Below are positions 44,423 to 53,180 of a DNA stretch of 63,582 bases, one piece after another. Made by a program: the position numbers and the translations under genes. This DNA is from Alphaproteobacteria bacterium (lineage in GTDB: Bacteria; Pseudomonadota; Alphaproteobacteria; Micavibrionales; UBA2020), in the NCBI GenBank assembly GCA_016124645.1, contig WGNE01000027.1, positions 1-63,582 on the forward strand, in the 5' to 3' direction. Numbering within the stretch: position 1 is the stretch's first letter; each line of letters opens with the position of its first letter. The notes beneath the pieces were generated by a model. The model was not told the origin of the DNA, ran no database searches, and saw nothing but the letters and a program-made list of their open reading frames with translations.

Positions 44423-46294
44423 ATGCCGGACACATTGAAACGCCGCAAGGACGACAAATTCATCTACCGCTTCTTCGGTTTCTTCTACCGCATGTTCTTC
44501 ATGCTCGGCGTCGCGGCGACGATCAGCGTCGTCGTCGTCGTCTCCACGCTGTTGCAGGCGGCGGATTTCGTGCCGCCCGCGCTGCCGAAAAGCATCGTGC
44601 TGACCTACACCCTGAAGTCCGGCCTGCACGAGACGCAGGGCAAGCCCTCGCTCTCCAACCCGTTGCTGCGCCCCGCCGTCACGCTGCACGAGGTCATCGA
44701 CGCGCTGACGCAGGCGAAGGACGACGCGCGCGTGAAGGGCCTCATCGTCAAGCTGCGCGACAGCGACCTTAGCGTCGCGCAGATACAGGAGCTGCGCGCG
44801 GCGGTGCACGCTTTCCGCAAGGCGGGCAAGTTCGCCTATATCTATTCCGACAGCTACGGCGGGCTCGCGCCGGGCATGGGCGATTACTATCTCGCTTCCG
44901 CCTTCGACAAGATCTGGGTGCAACCGGTCGGCGTCGTCGCCATCACCGGGGTTTCGACGGAAACGCCCTTCGTGCGCGGGCTTCTGGACAAGGTCGGGGT
45001 CGAGGCGCAGTTCAGCCACAAGGGGATTTACAAATCCGCCCCCGAAAGCCTGACCGCGACCGACATGAGTGCCCCCAACCGCATGGCGATGACGGAAATG
45101 GTGAACGACCTTTCCCGCCAGATGCAGGCCGACATCGCGAAAGACCGGGGGCTGACGGCGGAGGAGATGCAAAAGCTCGTCGATGACGCGCCCTATAACG
45201 ACGACGAGGCGAAAAAGCTGAAGCTCGTCGATAACATCGGCTATTACGACGAGATGTACGACGCCGCGCTGAAAGAGGGCGGCGACCTCGGCGACAAGAG
45301 CGCGGTCAAGCTGCTGGGCTATTCCTTCACCAACGACACGGTGGACCTGAAGCTGGGGATGCGCGGTTTCATCTCCCGCTACATTCACAAGGCCGACCCC
45401 GACGTCGCGCTGGAGAACAAGAAGAAGATCGCGCTCATCGTGGGCGAGGGCAACATCGTGTCCTTCGGCGGCAGCCCCAGCCTCGAGGGCACGGGCGGGA
45501 TGCAGGCCGACAAGCTGGTGGACGCCTTCGACGCCGCGCGCACGGACAAGGACGTGGCGGCGGTCGTCTTCCGCATCGACAGTCCCGGCGGCTCGCCCGA
45601 GGCGGCGGAAACCATCCGCCGCGCGGTCATCCGCGTGCAAAAGGCGGGCAAGCCCGTCATCGTCTCCATGAGCGGCTATGCCGCTTCCGGCGGCTACTGG
45701 GTGGCGACGCCCGCGGACAAGATCGTGGCCGACCCCGGCACCATCACCGGCTCCATCGGCGTTTTCGGCGGCAAATTCGTCATGCAGGGGCTCTGGGACA
45801 AGCTGGCCGTCAACTGGGTCAGCATCGGCGCGGGCAAGAATTCGGACATGTGGTCCGCCAATACGCCCTTCACGCCCGAGCAGTACAAGAAGTTCGACGA
45901 TACCTTAAATGTCATCTACGAAGGCTTCCTGCAACGCGTGATGGCGGGCCGGCACCTGACGCACGATCAGGCCGAGGCCGTAGCCGAGGGTCGCGTCTGG
46001 ACCGGCAGCCAGGCGAAGGAAAAAGGCCTCGTCGATGAGCTGGGCGGGCTGAACGACGCCGTGCGCCTCGCGAAGGAAGCGGCGAAGATCGATGCGAAGA
46101 AAGACGTGCCCGTCGTCCTCTTCCCGCCGCCGAAATCGACGCTGGAACAGTTCCTCTCGCTCGCCAGCGAAGGCGCGTTTGCGAGGCCCGACATCAAGAT
46201 CAGCGCCGCCGCCCTGCTGCAAAGCCTGAAAAACGACGCGCAGACATGGGCCGACCGCAACGCCCTGCGCGCGCCGGTGTCGGATATCCGGTAG
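44423..46294 (+). CDS. sppA: Signal peptide peptidase SppA (long form)
   Basis: This 623-residue member of S49 has an N-terminal membrane anchor (about residues 22-45) and two tandem domains. The catalytic lysine is in the first domain (GIYKSAPES) and the serine in the second (SGYAASGGYWVATPADKIVA), as in the E. coli 67K type. It degrades cleaved signal peptides in the inner membrane. No clear Shine-Dalgarno was seen. A REP-like repeat follows the stop. Confidence 0.92.
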   Translation: MPDTLKRRKDDKFIYRFFGFFYRMFFMLGVAATISVVVVVSTLLQAADFVPPALPKSIVLTYTLKSGLHETQGKPSLSNPLLRPAVTLHEVIDALTQAKDDARVKGLIVKLRDSDLSVAQIQELRAAVHAFRKAGKFAYIYSDSYGGLAPGMGDYYLASAFDKIWVQPVGVVAITGVSTETPFVRGLLDKVGVEAQFSHKGIYKSAPESLTATDMSAPNRMAMTEMVNDLSRQMQADIAKDRGLTAEEMQKLVDDAPYNDDEAKKLKLVDNIGYYDEMYDAALKEGGDLGDKSAVKLLGYSFTNDTVDLKLGMRGFISRYIHKADPDVALENKKKIALIVGEGNIVSFGGSPSLEGTGGMQADKLVDAFDAARTDKDVAAVVFRIDSPGGSPEAAETIRRAVIRVQKAGKPVIVSMSGYAASGGYWVATPADKIVADPGTITGSIGVFGGKFVMQGLWDKLAVNWVSIGAGKNSDMWSANTPFTPEQYKKFDDTLNVIYEGFLQRVMAGRHLTHDQAEAVAEGRVWTGSQAKEKGLVDELGGLNDAVRLAKEAAKIDAKKDVPVVLFPPPKSTLEQFLSLASEGAFARPDIKISAAALLQSLKNDAQTWADRNALRAPVSDIR

Positions 46295-46300
46295 ATATTC

Positions 46301-46411
46301 CCCTTCTCCCTCTGGGAGAAGGCAGGGATGAGGGTACTTTGCAGGCAGCGAAAACGCGGCTTGCTTGAATGAAGTACCCTCACCCCATCCCTCTCCCAGA
46401 GGGAGAGGGGG
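46301..46411. repeat. Palindromic intergenic repeat
   Basis: The left arm has a hairpin CCTTCTCCC/GGGAGAAGG (46302-46322) and GGGATGAGGGTACTT. The right arm repeats these inverted, with AAGTACCCTC (46372 on) and CCTCTCCC/GGGAGAGG. This CCCTCACCC...CCCTCTCCC type is a common intergenic repeat in Proteobacteria. It may attenuate sppA read-through. Confidence 0.8.
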
Positions 46412-46428
46412 CGCTTGCGGTCTTCAAA

Positions 46429-47415
46429 TCAGGAGTTATACCCGTAACTGTCGTAATGATGGTTGTGCGGGAACAGCGCGTGCGAGGCATCCGCCATGGC
46501 CGAGAGGGCGAGGATGCTGCCGGGCGAGAGGTTTTGCATGCCCGTGCCGTTCTGCCGGAACAGGCTGCCCGCGTGCTGGAAGCGCGGGTCGTCGCTCCAG
46601 ATGATGTCGTCCGTCTGGTTGCGGTCGTCGAAAACGGGAAGCGCCCGGGCCGCATGTGTGGCATGGGTTCCGTGGTGGAGGGCGGCACGGCCGGCTCCGG
46701 GCGCTGTGACGGATCCGGCATCGGCGAGGGTTGTCGTCTGTGTGGGTGAGGGTGTGGCGCCGGTTTCGGAATCGTCGGTGAACTTGTTGTCGAAGAAATC
46801 GTAAATCTGCTGCAGCGTGCGCGGCTTGCCGCCGTGGGTGTAGAACACGTGGCGGTTCGCGCGGGCCTCATGCGGAAAAATTTCCGCGCCCACGGCCTGC
46901 GGGTCCACCGCGCGGCTGTTGAGGAACTTGGTCGCCCCGCCCGCGCCCATGAAATGCGCGAGGTAAAGCTCGGTCGAGCCTATTTCGCCGCGCACATGGC
47001 TTTTCAGGTACTGGCGGTTCTGCGCCGAATATTCGCCCGCCATCAGGGCGGAGATCGCGGGGTCCTTGCGCAGGGCCAATATCTTGTCGCGCGCCTCGCA
47101 GTCTTCCACGCAGGCCTTGCCGTTCTTGATGGTGATCTGGTCGGCGTATTGGCCGAGGCCGTATTTCTGGCCGTATTTCTTGATCATCCCCAGCCAGGTG
47201 GTGGAAATGAACTGGTAAAGCCCGGTGGCGGAGGAGGTGGAGGAGGTCGCCTTGGGGTTGAAGCCGCTTTCGGTGGAGGCTTTTTCCATCAGGAAGGAAA
47301 AATCTACCCCCGTCTTCTTGCTGGCCGTGGCGACCGCTTGAATGACGTTGTTTGAAGCAACGCCTTGATATTTATGAACAATATCCGCGCTTGCCGCTGT
47401 TGCCGAAAATCCCAT
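46429..47415 (-). CDS. Lytic transglycosylase (SLT-like)
   Basis: This 328-residue protein has an SLT fold at about 25-190: FLMEKASTESGFNPKATSSTSSATGLYQF with the catalytic Glu, then LYLAHFMGAGGATKFL. It cleaves peptidoglycan glycan strands. The tail is Thr/Ala-rich and low complexity. The N-terminus (GFSATAASA) is only the end of a signal peptide. The same frame continues upstream with hydrophobic residues but no standard start codon, so the real start may be a rare codon. Confidence 0.85.
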   Translation of the reverse strand: MGFSATAASADIVHKYQGVASNNVIQAVATASKKTGVDFSFLMEKASTESGFNPKATSSTSSATGLYQFISTTWLGMIKKYGQKYGLGQYADQITIKNGKACVEDCEARDKILALRKDPAISALMAGEYSAQNRQYLKSHVRGEIGSTELYLAHFMGAGGATKFLNSRAVDPQAVGAEIFPHEARANRHVFYTHGGKPRTLQQIYDFFDNKFTDDSETGATPSPTQTTTLADAGSVTAPGAGRAALHHGTHATHAARALPVFDDRNQTDDIIWSDDPRFQHAGSLFRQNGTGMQNLSPGSILALSAMADASHALFPHNHHYDSYGYNS

Positions 47416-47597
47416 AACCCAAATCCCTGTTATTTTTGCATTCCGCGGGCCTTTTGGCCTCGTTTATATGGGTATCGTTGCAAGCACCGTGCCAGACGCG
47501 GTGAAAATCATAATATGAAAATGTTTGTCGTGTCCTAAAACCTGTGGTATTTTCCCGTCAGGTTTTCATAAGGTGTAACAAATGGAAGGTATCCAAA

Positions 47598-48125
47598 ATG
47601 GCGGAATTCGACAGGGAAGCATTGGCGGACAAGCTCGTTTCCTCTCTTAAATCGGCTCAAAGTCCCGCTGCGGTGGATGCGTTGTTTGCGCAGCTTCGGC
47701 CGCTGCCGGAGAAAGATTTTGCATTCGTGCTGGATGCGGTCGAGAAAAAGGTCGTGGACAGCCTGCTTGCCGACTTCAATGACAGCGACATGAACGAGAT
47801 CAAAGCCGTCGTCTCCCTTATCGAGAGCGCGCAAGGCAGCCTTCAGGGGCAGTTTCTTCGGGCGCAGTTCGAAGCTGAGGTCAGCGACGGCGCGGCCGAT
47901 CTGGCCATTTCCCAGGTTTTCCTCAGGCTCAGCGAGCTGAAGGGCGAGGCAGCAAGCCCCTTCGTCAAGACCTATGTCGCCGAAGCCGCAAAACTCTCGG
48001 ACAAAGAATACAACTCGGCTTTCGGCCAGTTCAGCCTTATGCTGCGGGTCGCCGAGCGGGCGGGCGTGGGCGGCATCGTTCCGCAGCGCAGCAATCCTTT
48101 CCGTAAGGGCGGGAACGCGCCTTAA
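47598..48125 (+). CDS. Helical protein related to 22763-23284 product
   Basis: This 175-residue soluble protein starts at an ATG eight bases after GGAAGG. It aligns with the last protein of the 20-23 kb operon across LRPLPEKDF and ASPFVKTYVAEAAKLSDKEYNSAF. A glutamate-rich central helix separates the two. Here it is a lone gene followed by a terminator and flanked by core genes, so it may be the ancestral chromosomal copy. Function unknown. Confidence 0.7.
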   Translation: MAEFDREALADKLVSSLKSAQSPAAVDALFAQLRPLPEKDFAFVLDAVEKKVVDSLLADFNDSDMNEIKAVVSLIESAQGSLQGQFLRAQFEAEVSDGAADLAISQVFLRLSELKGEAASPFVKTYVAEAAKLSDKEYNSAFGQFSLMLRVAERAGVGGIVPQRSNPFRKGGNAP

Positions 48126-48152
48126 CGCTTTCTCTTGCCATTCAAAATCGCT

Positions 48153-48188
48153 AAAATCCCGGCAGTCGCAACACTGCCGGGATTTTTT
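48153..48188 (+). terminator. Rho-independent terminator
   Basis: Perfect 13-bp stem AAAATCCCGGCAG/CTGCCGGGATTTT (48153-48165, 48174-48186) followed by T residues. It separates the hypothetical gene from the acyl-CoA dehydrogenase gene. Confidence 0.9.
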
Positions 48189-48207
48189 TATCCGAGGAGC
48201 CTTATTA

Positions 48208-50007
48208 ATGTACACCGCCCCCTTGAAAGACATGCGCTTTGTCCTGAACGAGATCGCCGGCATGGACGAGCTCGCGGCATTGCCGGGCTACGATCACGCC
48301 ACGCCCGACCTTGTCGATGCCGTGCTGCATGAAGCCGCGCGCCTCGCGGGGGAAGTCTGGGCGCCGACCAACCGGCCGGGCGACACGCAGATGTCGAAGA
48401 TCGTGGACGGGGAGATGAAGATCCCCGACGGCTTCAAGGACGTTTATCGCCAGTTCGCCGAGGGCGGCTGGATGGGCGTCTCCTGCGACCCCGCATTCGG
48501 CGGGCAGGGGCTGCCCTGGACCATCAACATGGCGGTGGGCGAGATGTGGCAGTCCGCCAACCTCGCGCTCAGCCTTTGCCCGCTGCTCTCGCAGGCGGCG
48601 ATCGAGGCCATCGTGCGCCACGGCACGGACGAACAGAAAAAGAAGTTCCTGCCCAATATGGTTTCCGGCGCATGGACCGGCACCATGCACCTGACCGAGC
48701 CGCAGGCGGGCACGGACCTCGCCGCCATCCGCACCACGGCCAAGCAGAACGGCGACCATTACCTGATGAAGGGCCAGAAAATCTTCATCACATGGGCGGA
48801 GCATGACTTCACGCCCAACATCATCCACCTCGTCCTCGCGCGCATCGACGGACTGCCGGAAGGCAACGACGGGCTGGGGCTTTTCATCGTGCCCAAGTTC
48901 CTCGTCAACGAAGACGGCAGCCTCGGCAAGCGCAACGACGTGCGCGCGGTCTCGGTCGAGCACAAGCTGGGCATTCACGGCTCGCCCACCTGCGTCATGG
49001 TCTATGGCGAACAAGAGGGGGGCGAGGAAGAGGGCGCGGTCGCCTACCTGCTGGGCGAGGCGGGCAAGGGTCTTCGCAACATGTTCACCATGATGAACAA
49101 CGCGCGCATCGGCGTCGGGCAGCAGGGCGTGGCCTTGGCCGAAGCCGCCTACCAGCACGCGCTGGCCTATGCCAAGGAACGCCAGCAGGGCACCAAGCTG
49201 GGCGACAAGTCCAACACCCGCGTCGCCATCATCGAACACCCGGACGTGCGCCGTATGCTGCTGACCATGAAGGCGAATACCGAAGCCTCGCGCGCGCTCA
49301 CCTATTACGCGGGCGGCATGGTCGATCGCATGCACCACGGCGCGGACGAGGCGCAGCGCGCCAGCGCGGAAAAGCGCGCGGACCTCTTGACCCCGCTGGT
49401 CAAGGCATGGGCGACCGACCTTGCGGTCGAAACCGCTTCCACCGGGCTGCAGATCCACGGCGGGATGGGCTTCATCGAGGAAACCGGCGCGGCGCAATTT
49501 TACCGCGACTCGCGCATCCTGCCGATTTACGAGGGCACCAACGGCATTCAGGCCAACGACCTCGTCTTCCGCAAGGTGCTGCGCGACGGCGGCGCGGAAG
49601 CGAACAAGTTCATGGGCGAGATGAAGGCCTATCTTGAAAACTTCAGGCAAAAGCCGAGCGACGACCTCGACGTCATCGCGGGCGCGCTCGAAAAAGCCAT
49701 CGGCGCGCTGGAGGAAACCACGGCGTGGATGATCGCGAACGCGAAATCCAACACCGAAACCATGGCGGCCAGCGCCGTACCCTACCTGCGCCAGTTCTCT
49801 TTGGTCGCGGGCGGCTACATGATGGCGCGCATGGCCTATGCCGCGCATCTGGCCCTGCACGAGGGGCAGGACGCGCCCTTCCTCAACACCAAGCTGATCA
49901 CGGCGCGCTTCTTCGCCGAGGCGCTGCTGCCCGCGGTCCACGGCCTGTCCGCCCCCGTCATGGGCGGACACAAGACCGCCTGTCAGATCGCGAACGACCA
50001 GTTCTAG
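48208..50007 (+). CDS. Long-form acyl-CoA dehydrogenase (DmdC-like)
   Basis: This 599-residue FAD enzyme starts at an ATG after GAGGAG. Visible are the acyl-CoA dehydrogenase FAD motif (WTGTMHLTEPQAGTDLAAIRT), the domain-three region QIHGGMGFIEETGAAQFYRD and YEGTNGIQANDLV with the probable catalytic Glu. An extra C-terminal helical domain is typical of the ~600-residue class that includes 3-methylmercaptopropionyl-CoA dehydrogenase. The true substrate cannot be told from sequence. A monocistronic gene between a terminator and a repeat. Confidence 0.9.
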   Translation: MYTAPLKDMRFVLNEIAGMDELAALPGYDHATPDLVDAVLHEAARLAGEVWAPTNRPGDTQMSKIVDGEMKIPDGFKDVYRQFAEGGWMGVSCDPAFGGQGLPWTINMAVGEMWQSANLALSLCPLLSQAAIEAIVRHGTDEQKKKFLPNMVSGAWTGTMHLTEPQAGTDLAAIRTTAKQNGDHYLMKGQKIFITWAEHDFTPNIIHLVLARIDGLPEGNDGLGLFIVPKFLVNEDGSLGKRNDVRAVSVEHKLGIHGSPTCVMVYGEQEGGEEEGAVAYLLGEAGKGLRNMFTMMNNARIGVGQQGVALAEAAYQHALAYAKERQQGTKLGDKSNTRVAIIEHPDVRRMLLTMKANTEASRALTYYAGGMVDRMHHGADEAQRASAEKRADLLTPLVKAWATDLAVETASTGLQIHGGMGFIEETGAAQFYRDSRILPIYEGTNGIQANDLVFRKVLRDGGAEANKFMGEMKAYLENFRQKPSDDLDVIAGALEKAIGALEETTAWMIANAKSNTETMAASAVPYLRQFSLVAGGYMMARMAYAAHLALHEGQDAPFLNTKLITARFFAEALLPAVHGLSAPVMGGHKTACQIANDQF

Positions 50008-50032
50008 GAACGAAAAAAACGTCTCTTCCCGC

Positions 50033-50113
50033 GTCATGCCCGCGAAAGCGGGCATCCATAACGGTTGGGATCGCGCGGTGAGGCGCATGGATCCCCGCTT
50101 TCGCGGGGATGAC
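50033..50113. repeat. REP-like palindromic repeat
   Basis: The left hairpin GTCATGCCCGCGAAAGCGGG and the right hairpin CCCCGCTTTCGCGGGGATGAC are inverted relative to each other around a 30-bp centre. This repeat type is widespread in proteobacterial intergenic DNA. It is near, not inside, the acyl-CoA dehydrogenase gene. Confidence 0.85.
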
Positions 50114-50133
50114 GGTGAGGGCTTATGAAGAAA

Positions 50134-50502
50134 TCACCACTTGCTCACGTCCCACGGATCGACCTTGGGCGGGTAGATGGCGCCGCGCACGTGCTGCGCG
50201 GGCGGATCGACTTTCAGGATGTCGGTGCCGAACTGCCGCTCGATGAGGGCGATCGCGCGCTCGGTGCATTGGATGCTCACGCGGGCGTTGCCTTCGTTGG
50301 AGACGGCGGCGGCTTCAGGCGCCTTGGCCTCGCCCTTGAAACCCTCGCCCTGTTTCGTCAGCCAGAGCGAGAGGCGCTCGCAGAAATCCTCCGCCTGCGC
50401 GGCAAGGTCGGGCGCGGGACGGGTCAGGGTGATGGTGTAGCTTTCGTGCTGTTTGCCGCGGTCGTTGAATTCGTCGCGCAGGATTGTCGTCCAGATGCCC
50501 AT
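50134..50502 (-). CDS. Hypothetical protein, 122 aa
   Basis: I chose the internal ATG after AGGAGG. A small soluble protein with alpha/beta pattern: YTITLTRPAPDLAAQAEDFCERL and RVSIQCTERAIALIERQFGTDIL. No signal or membrane segment. No family recognised. Lone gene convergent with the acyl-CoA dehydrogenase across the REP-like repeat. Confidence 0.7.
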   Translation of the reverse strand: MGIWTTILRDEFNDRGKQHESYTITLTRPAPDLAAQAEDFCERLSLWLTKQGEGFKGEAKAPEAAAVSNEGNARVSIQCTERAIALIERQFGTDILKVDPPAQHVRGAIYPPKVDPWDVSKW

Positions 50503-50703
50503 GTTTTTTTGCCTCCTGAAAGATAAATCGGGTTGGCGGCGATGCTTGAAACTGGCCAAACCATAAAGATTCTTGCAGATTATGTCAAGACGGCCTGTTT
50601 CAGGCGATAATTCACTGTTTACAGGGAGTTATCCGTATCTTAACTTTATCCGGTCCTTGGCGGGATGGAGGGGGTCAACCTTTGACGGAGACGGACCCCT
50701 TAG

Positions 50704-51504
50704 ATGAAGCATGAAGACGGTTTTCACTTTCTCGAATACCCCTGCAAATCCGGCAAGCCGGAAACGCTGATCGTGCTGTTGCACGGCTACGGCAACCACC
50801 CCGAGATGTTCAAGGAACTGCCCGAAGGCTTCCAGAAGGAATTCCCGAACGCCGATGTGCTCATCGTGCGCGGGCCCGAGCCGGTCGGCGCGTCCGCGGA
50901 GCACAAGAAAGATCTGGGCGTGCCCGGCGTCGATGACCTCTATTCGTGGTACAAGGTGCAGAACGACGCGGGCAAGAACCTCGAGCTCGCGCTCAGCCAC
51001 CTGTTCAACCGCGTGCCGGTCGTCGATCAACTTAACAAATTCGCCGACGCGCAGCTGAAGAAGCGCGGGCTGAAGGACGAGAACCTCGTGCTCTACGGAT
51101 TTTCGCTGGGCGGCGGCATCGTGGTGCAGATGGGCACGCGCCGCAAGGAAAAATGCGCGGCCGTCATCTGCCATTCCGGCCCGGTCTTCCCCATCATCAA
51201 GCCGAAATCGAAACCCGACACGATGATCCTGATGGGCGACCAGGACTATTTCTTCTACACCCGCACCGCGCAGATCAAGAACCCGCAGGGCAAATGCCCG
51301 CTGAAAGCCCCCAAGCGCAAGTTGCGCAACGCTTTCGACAAGGCAATCGGCGAGATCGGCGTGCATTACGACGATTCAAAGCGCCGGCTGGAGCGCGCGG
51401 GCATCGAGGCGACGGGCGAGCTCGTGAAGGGCATGGGCCATACGATCAACGAGGAATCCTTCAACAAGACGGTGAAGTACCTCGCCAAAAAACTGAAAAA
51501 GTGA
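50704..51504 (+). CDS. Alpha/beta hydrolase (phospholipase/carboxylesterase type)
   Basis: This 266-residue protein has LLHGYGNHP as oxyanion region, the nucleophile elbow GFSLGG (Ser134), an acid in LMGDQDYFF and a catalytic His in GMGHTINEE. It matches the carboxylesterase/YpfH-like group that hydrolyses small esters or lysophospholipids in the cytoplasm. There is no signal peptide. It is convergent with the metal-binding peptide gene across a terminator. Confidence 0.88.
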   Translation: MKHEDGFHFLEYPCKSGKPETLIVLLHGYGNHPEMFKELPEGFQKEFPNADVLIVRGPEPVGASAEHKKDLGVPGVDDLYSWYKVQNDAGKNLELALSHLFNRVPVVDQLNKFADAQLKKRGLKDENLVLYGFSLGGGIVVQMGTRRKEKCAAVICHSGPVFPIIKPKSKPDTMILMGDQDYFFYTRTAQIKNPQGKCPLKAPKRKLRNAFDKAIGEIGVHYDDSKRRLERAGIEATGELVKGMGHTINEESFNKTVKYLAKKLKK

Positions 51505-51540
51505 TCCTGATAAAATCGCGCCCGGAAAAATCATGCATGA

Positions 51541-51573
51541 AAAAATCCCCCGGCTCTCGCGCGGGGGATTTTT
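51541..51573. terminator. Bidirectional rho-independent terminator
   Basis: Perfect 12-bp stem AAAAATCCCCCG/CGGGGGATTTTT (51541-51552, 51562-51573) between convergent genes. Confidence 0.9.
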
Positions 51574-51590
51574 TTCAAGTCCGGCAGCCC

Positions 51591-51800
51591 TTAGGGCTTG
51601 CAGCCGCAGCCGCCGCCGCAACCGCCCTGTTTCGGGGCTTTGGGCGCGGGATCGTTCGCGGGTTTTTTGTGGCCGTGACCGTGGCCATGCCCGTGACCAT
51701 GGCCGTGGCCATGACCTTTTTGCGCGGGGCATTTTTTCGCGCTGTCGCAGAAATCGGACTTGCAGCTGCCTTTGCAGCACTTTTTGCTCGGTTTGCTCAT
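51591..51800 (-). CDS. His-Gly repeat, Cys-rich metal-binding peptide
   Basis: This 69-residue protein starts at the ATG after GGAG. Three zones are visible: an N-terminal cysteine cluster (KKCCKGSCKSDFC, KKC), a run of Gly-His dipeptides repeated eight times (about 30-45), and a C-terminal GGCGGGCGC. Nothing else is encoded. The composition points to binding of nickel, zinc or copper, as a store or chaperone. The family is unknown; it is not a classical metallothionein. The upstream frame to 51884 adds an unlikely extension. Confidence 0.75.
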   Translation of the reverse strand: MSKPSKKCCKGSCKSDFCDSAKKCPAQKGHGHGHGHGHGHGHGHKKPANDPAPKAPKQGGCGGGCGCKP

Positions 51801-52032
51801 GTTAAACTCCATCGTGTAAGTGTTGGAAGTATTGAACGATTCATTCGTTGTGAAAGCATCATAGGGCTTCAATCTCCCCTGCACCAGATAACATCTTGTT
51901 TGGCGCGATATATGCAGGATAATTACAAAATTACGAAAACATTATATTCGCGCTCCCGGCAGGCGGCCCGAAGAAGGCGGCGGGCTTGTTTTATGGCGGC
52001 GCGGGAGACAAATTGGTGATAATAAAAGAATA

Positions 52033-53148
52033 ATGATGACGACGCTTCTGGACACATATAACGAAAAGCTGGCGAATGCTGCGCTGCAACCGGATGAGGA
52101 CCAGCGCCGTGCGCTTTGCGCGCTGGACGGTTTTTGCGGCAGCCTCGCCGCGCGGCCCGCGCCGGAAAAAAGAAAATTCCGCCTCTTCGGCGGCAAGCGC
52201 GCGGCGGCGTCTTCGCCCGGCGGGTTCTATTTTCACGGCGGGGTCGGGCGCGGCAAATCCATGGTGATGGATATGTTCTTCGCCGCCGCGCCGGTCGAGG
52301 AAAAACGCCGCGTGCATTTCCACGCCTTCATGCTGGAGGTGCACGACGCGCTGCACGTCCTGCGCAGCGTGCGGGCCAAGGGGGCGCAAGGCCGCATCGA
52401 CGGCGACCTCATCACCGTGGCCGAGGACATCGCCGCGCGCACGCGCCTGTTGTGCTTCGACGAGTTCCAGGTCAAGGACGTGGCGGACGCGATGATACTG
52501 GGCCGGCTGTTCACCGCGCTTTTCGACCGGGGCGTCGCGGTCGTCATGACCTCCAACATCGCGCCGGACGATCTTTACGCCGACGGGCTGCAGCGCGACC
52601 GCTTCCTGCCCTTCATCGCGCTGCTGAAAGAACGTCTGACGGTCTTTGCCTTCTCGGGGGAGACGGATTACCGGTTGCGCCGGTTGAGCGGCGACCTGAA
52701 GGTCTATTTCTGGCCGCATGACGCGGATGCGCATGAATCGCTCGACCGCATCTTCCGCACCGTGGCGGACGAGGAGGCGGGCGCGCCGCGCGACATCACC
52801 GTCAAGGGCCGCAGGCTGCACGTGCCCCGCGCCGCGAACGAGGTCGCGGCCTTCAGCTTCGGCGAATTGTGCGAGCAGCCGAAAAGCGCGCTGGACTATC
52901 TCGAACTCACGAAAAGGTTCCGCGTCTTCATCGTCGAGAACGTGCCGCGGCTGGACGACCGCCGCTCGGACGCGCTTTTGCGTTTCGTCACCTTCGTCGA
53001 TACGCTCTACGACAGCCGCGCGCGGCTCGCCGTTTCCGCCGCCGCGCCGCCGGACCAGCTTTACGAGGGGCAGGAAAACAGGCTGGTCTTCGAGCGCACG
53101 GTCAGCCGGCTGATGGAAATGCAGTCGCGCGAATACCGCGAAGCGTAA
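52033..53148 (+). CDS. zapE: ZapE/AFG1-family ATPase
   Basis: This 371-residue P-loop ATPase has Walker A FHGGVGRGKSMVMDMFF, Walker B LLCFDEFQV and sensor VVMTSNIAPDDLYADGLQRDRFLPFI. ZapE helps constrict the Z ring in E. coli. In alphaproteobacteria it often sits just ahead of mdh-sucCD, and here four additional genes intervene. The start is ATGATG with only a weak ribosome site. Confidence 0.9.
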   Translation: MMTTLLDTYNEKLANAALQPDEDQRRALCALDGFCGSLAARPAPEKRKFRLFGGKRAAASSPGGFYFHGGVGRGKSMVMDMFFAAAPVEEKRRVHFHAFMLEVHDALHVLRSVRAKGAQGRIDGDLITVAEDIAARTRLLCFDEFQVKDVADAMILGRLFTALFDRGVAVVMTSNIAPDDLYADGLQRDRFLPFIALLKERLTVFAFSGETDYRLRRLSGDLKVYFWPHDADAHESLDRIFRTVADEEAGAPRDITVKGRRLHVPRAANEVAAFSFGELCEQPKSALDYLELTKRFRVFIVENVPRLDDRRSDALLRFVTFVDTLYDSRARLAVSAAAPPDQLYEGQENRLVFERTVSRLMEMQSREYREA

Positions 53149-53180
53149 CGGGCAAAGAGGAAGGCGGCGACAGGGGCAGG

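Noticed and set aside
46301..46411. Inverted repeat considered as a terminator or small RNA
   Set aside because: Matches a widespread intergenic repeat type and lacks a T-tract.
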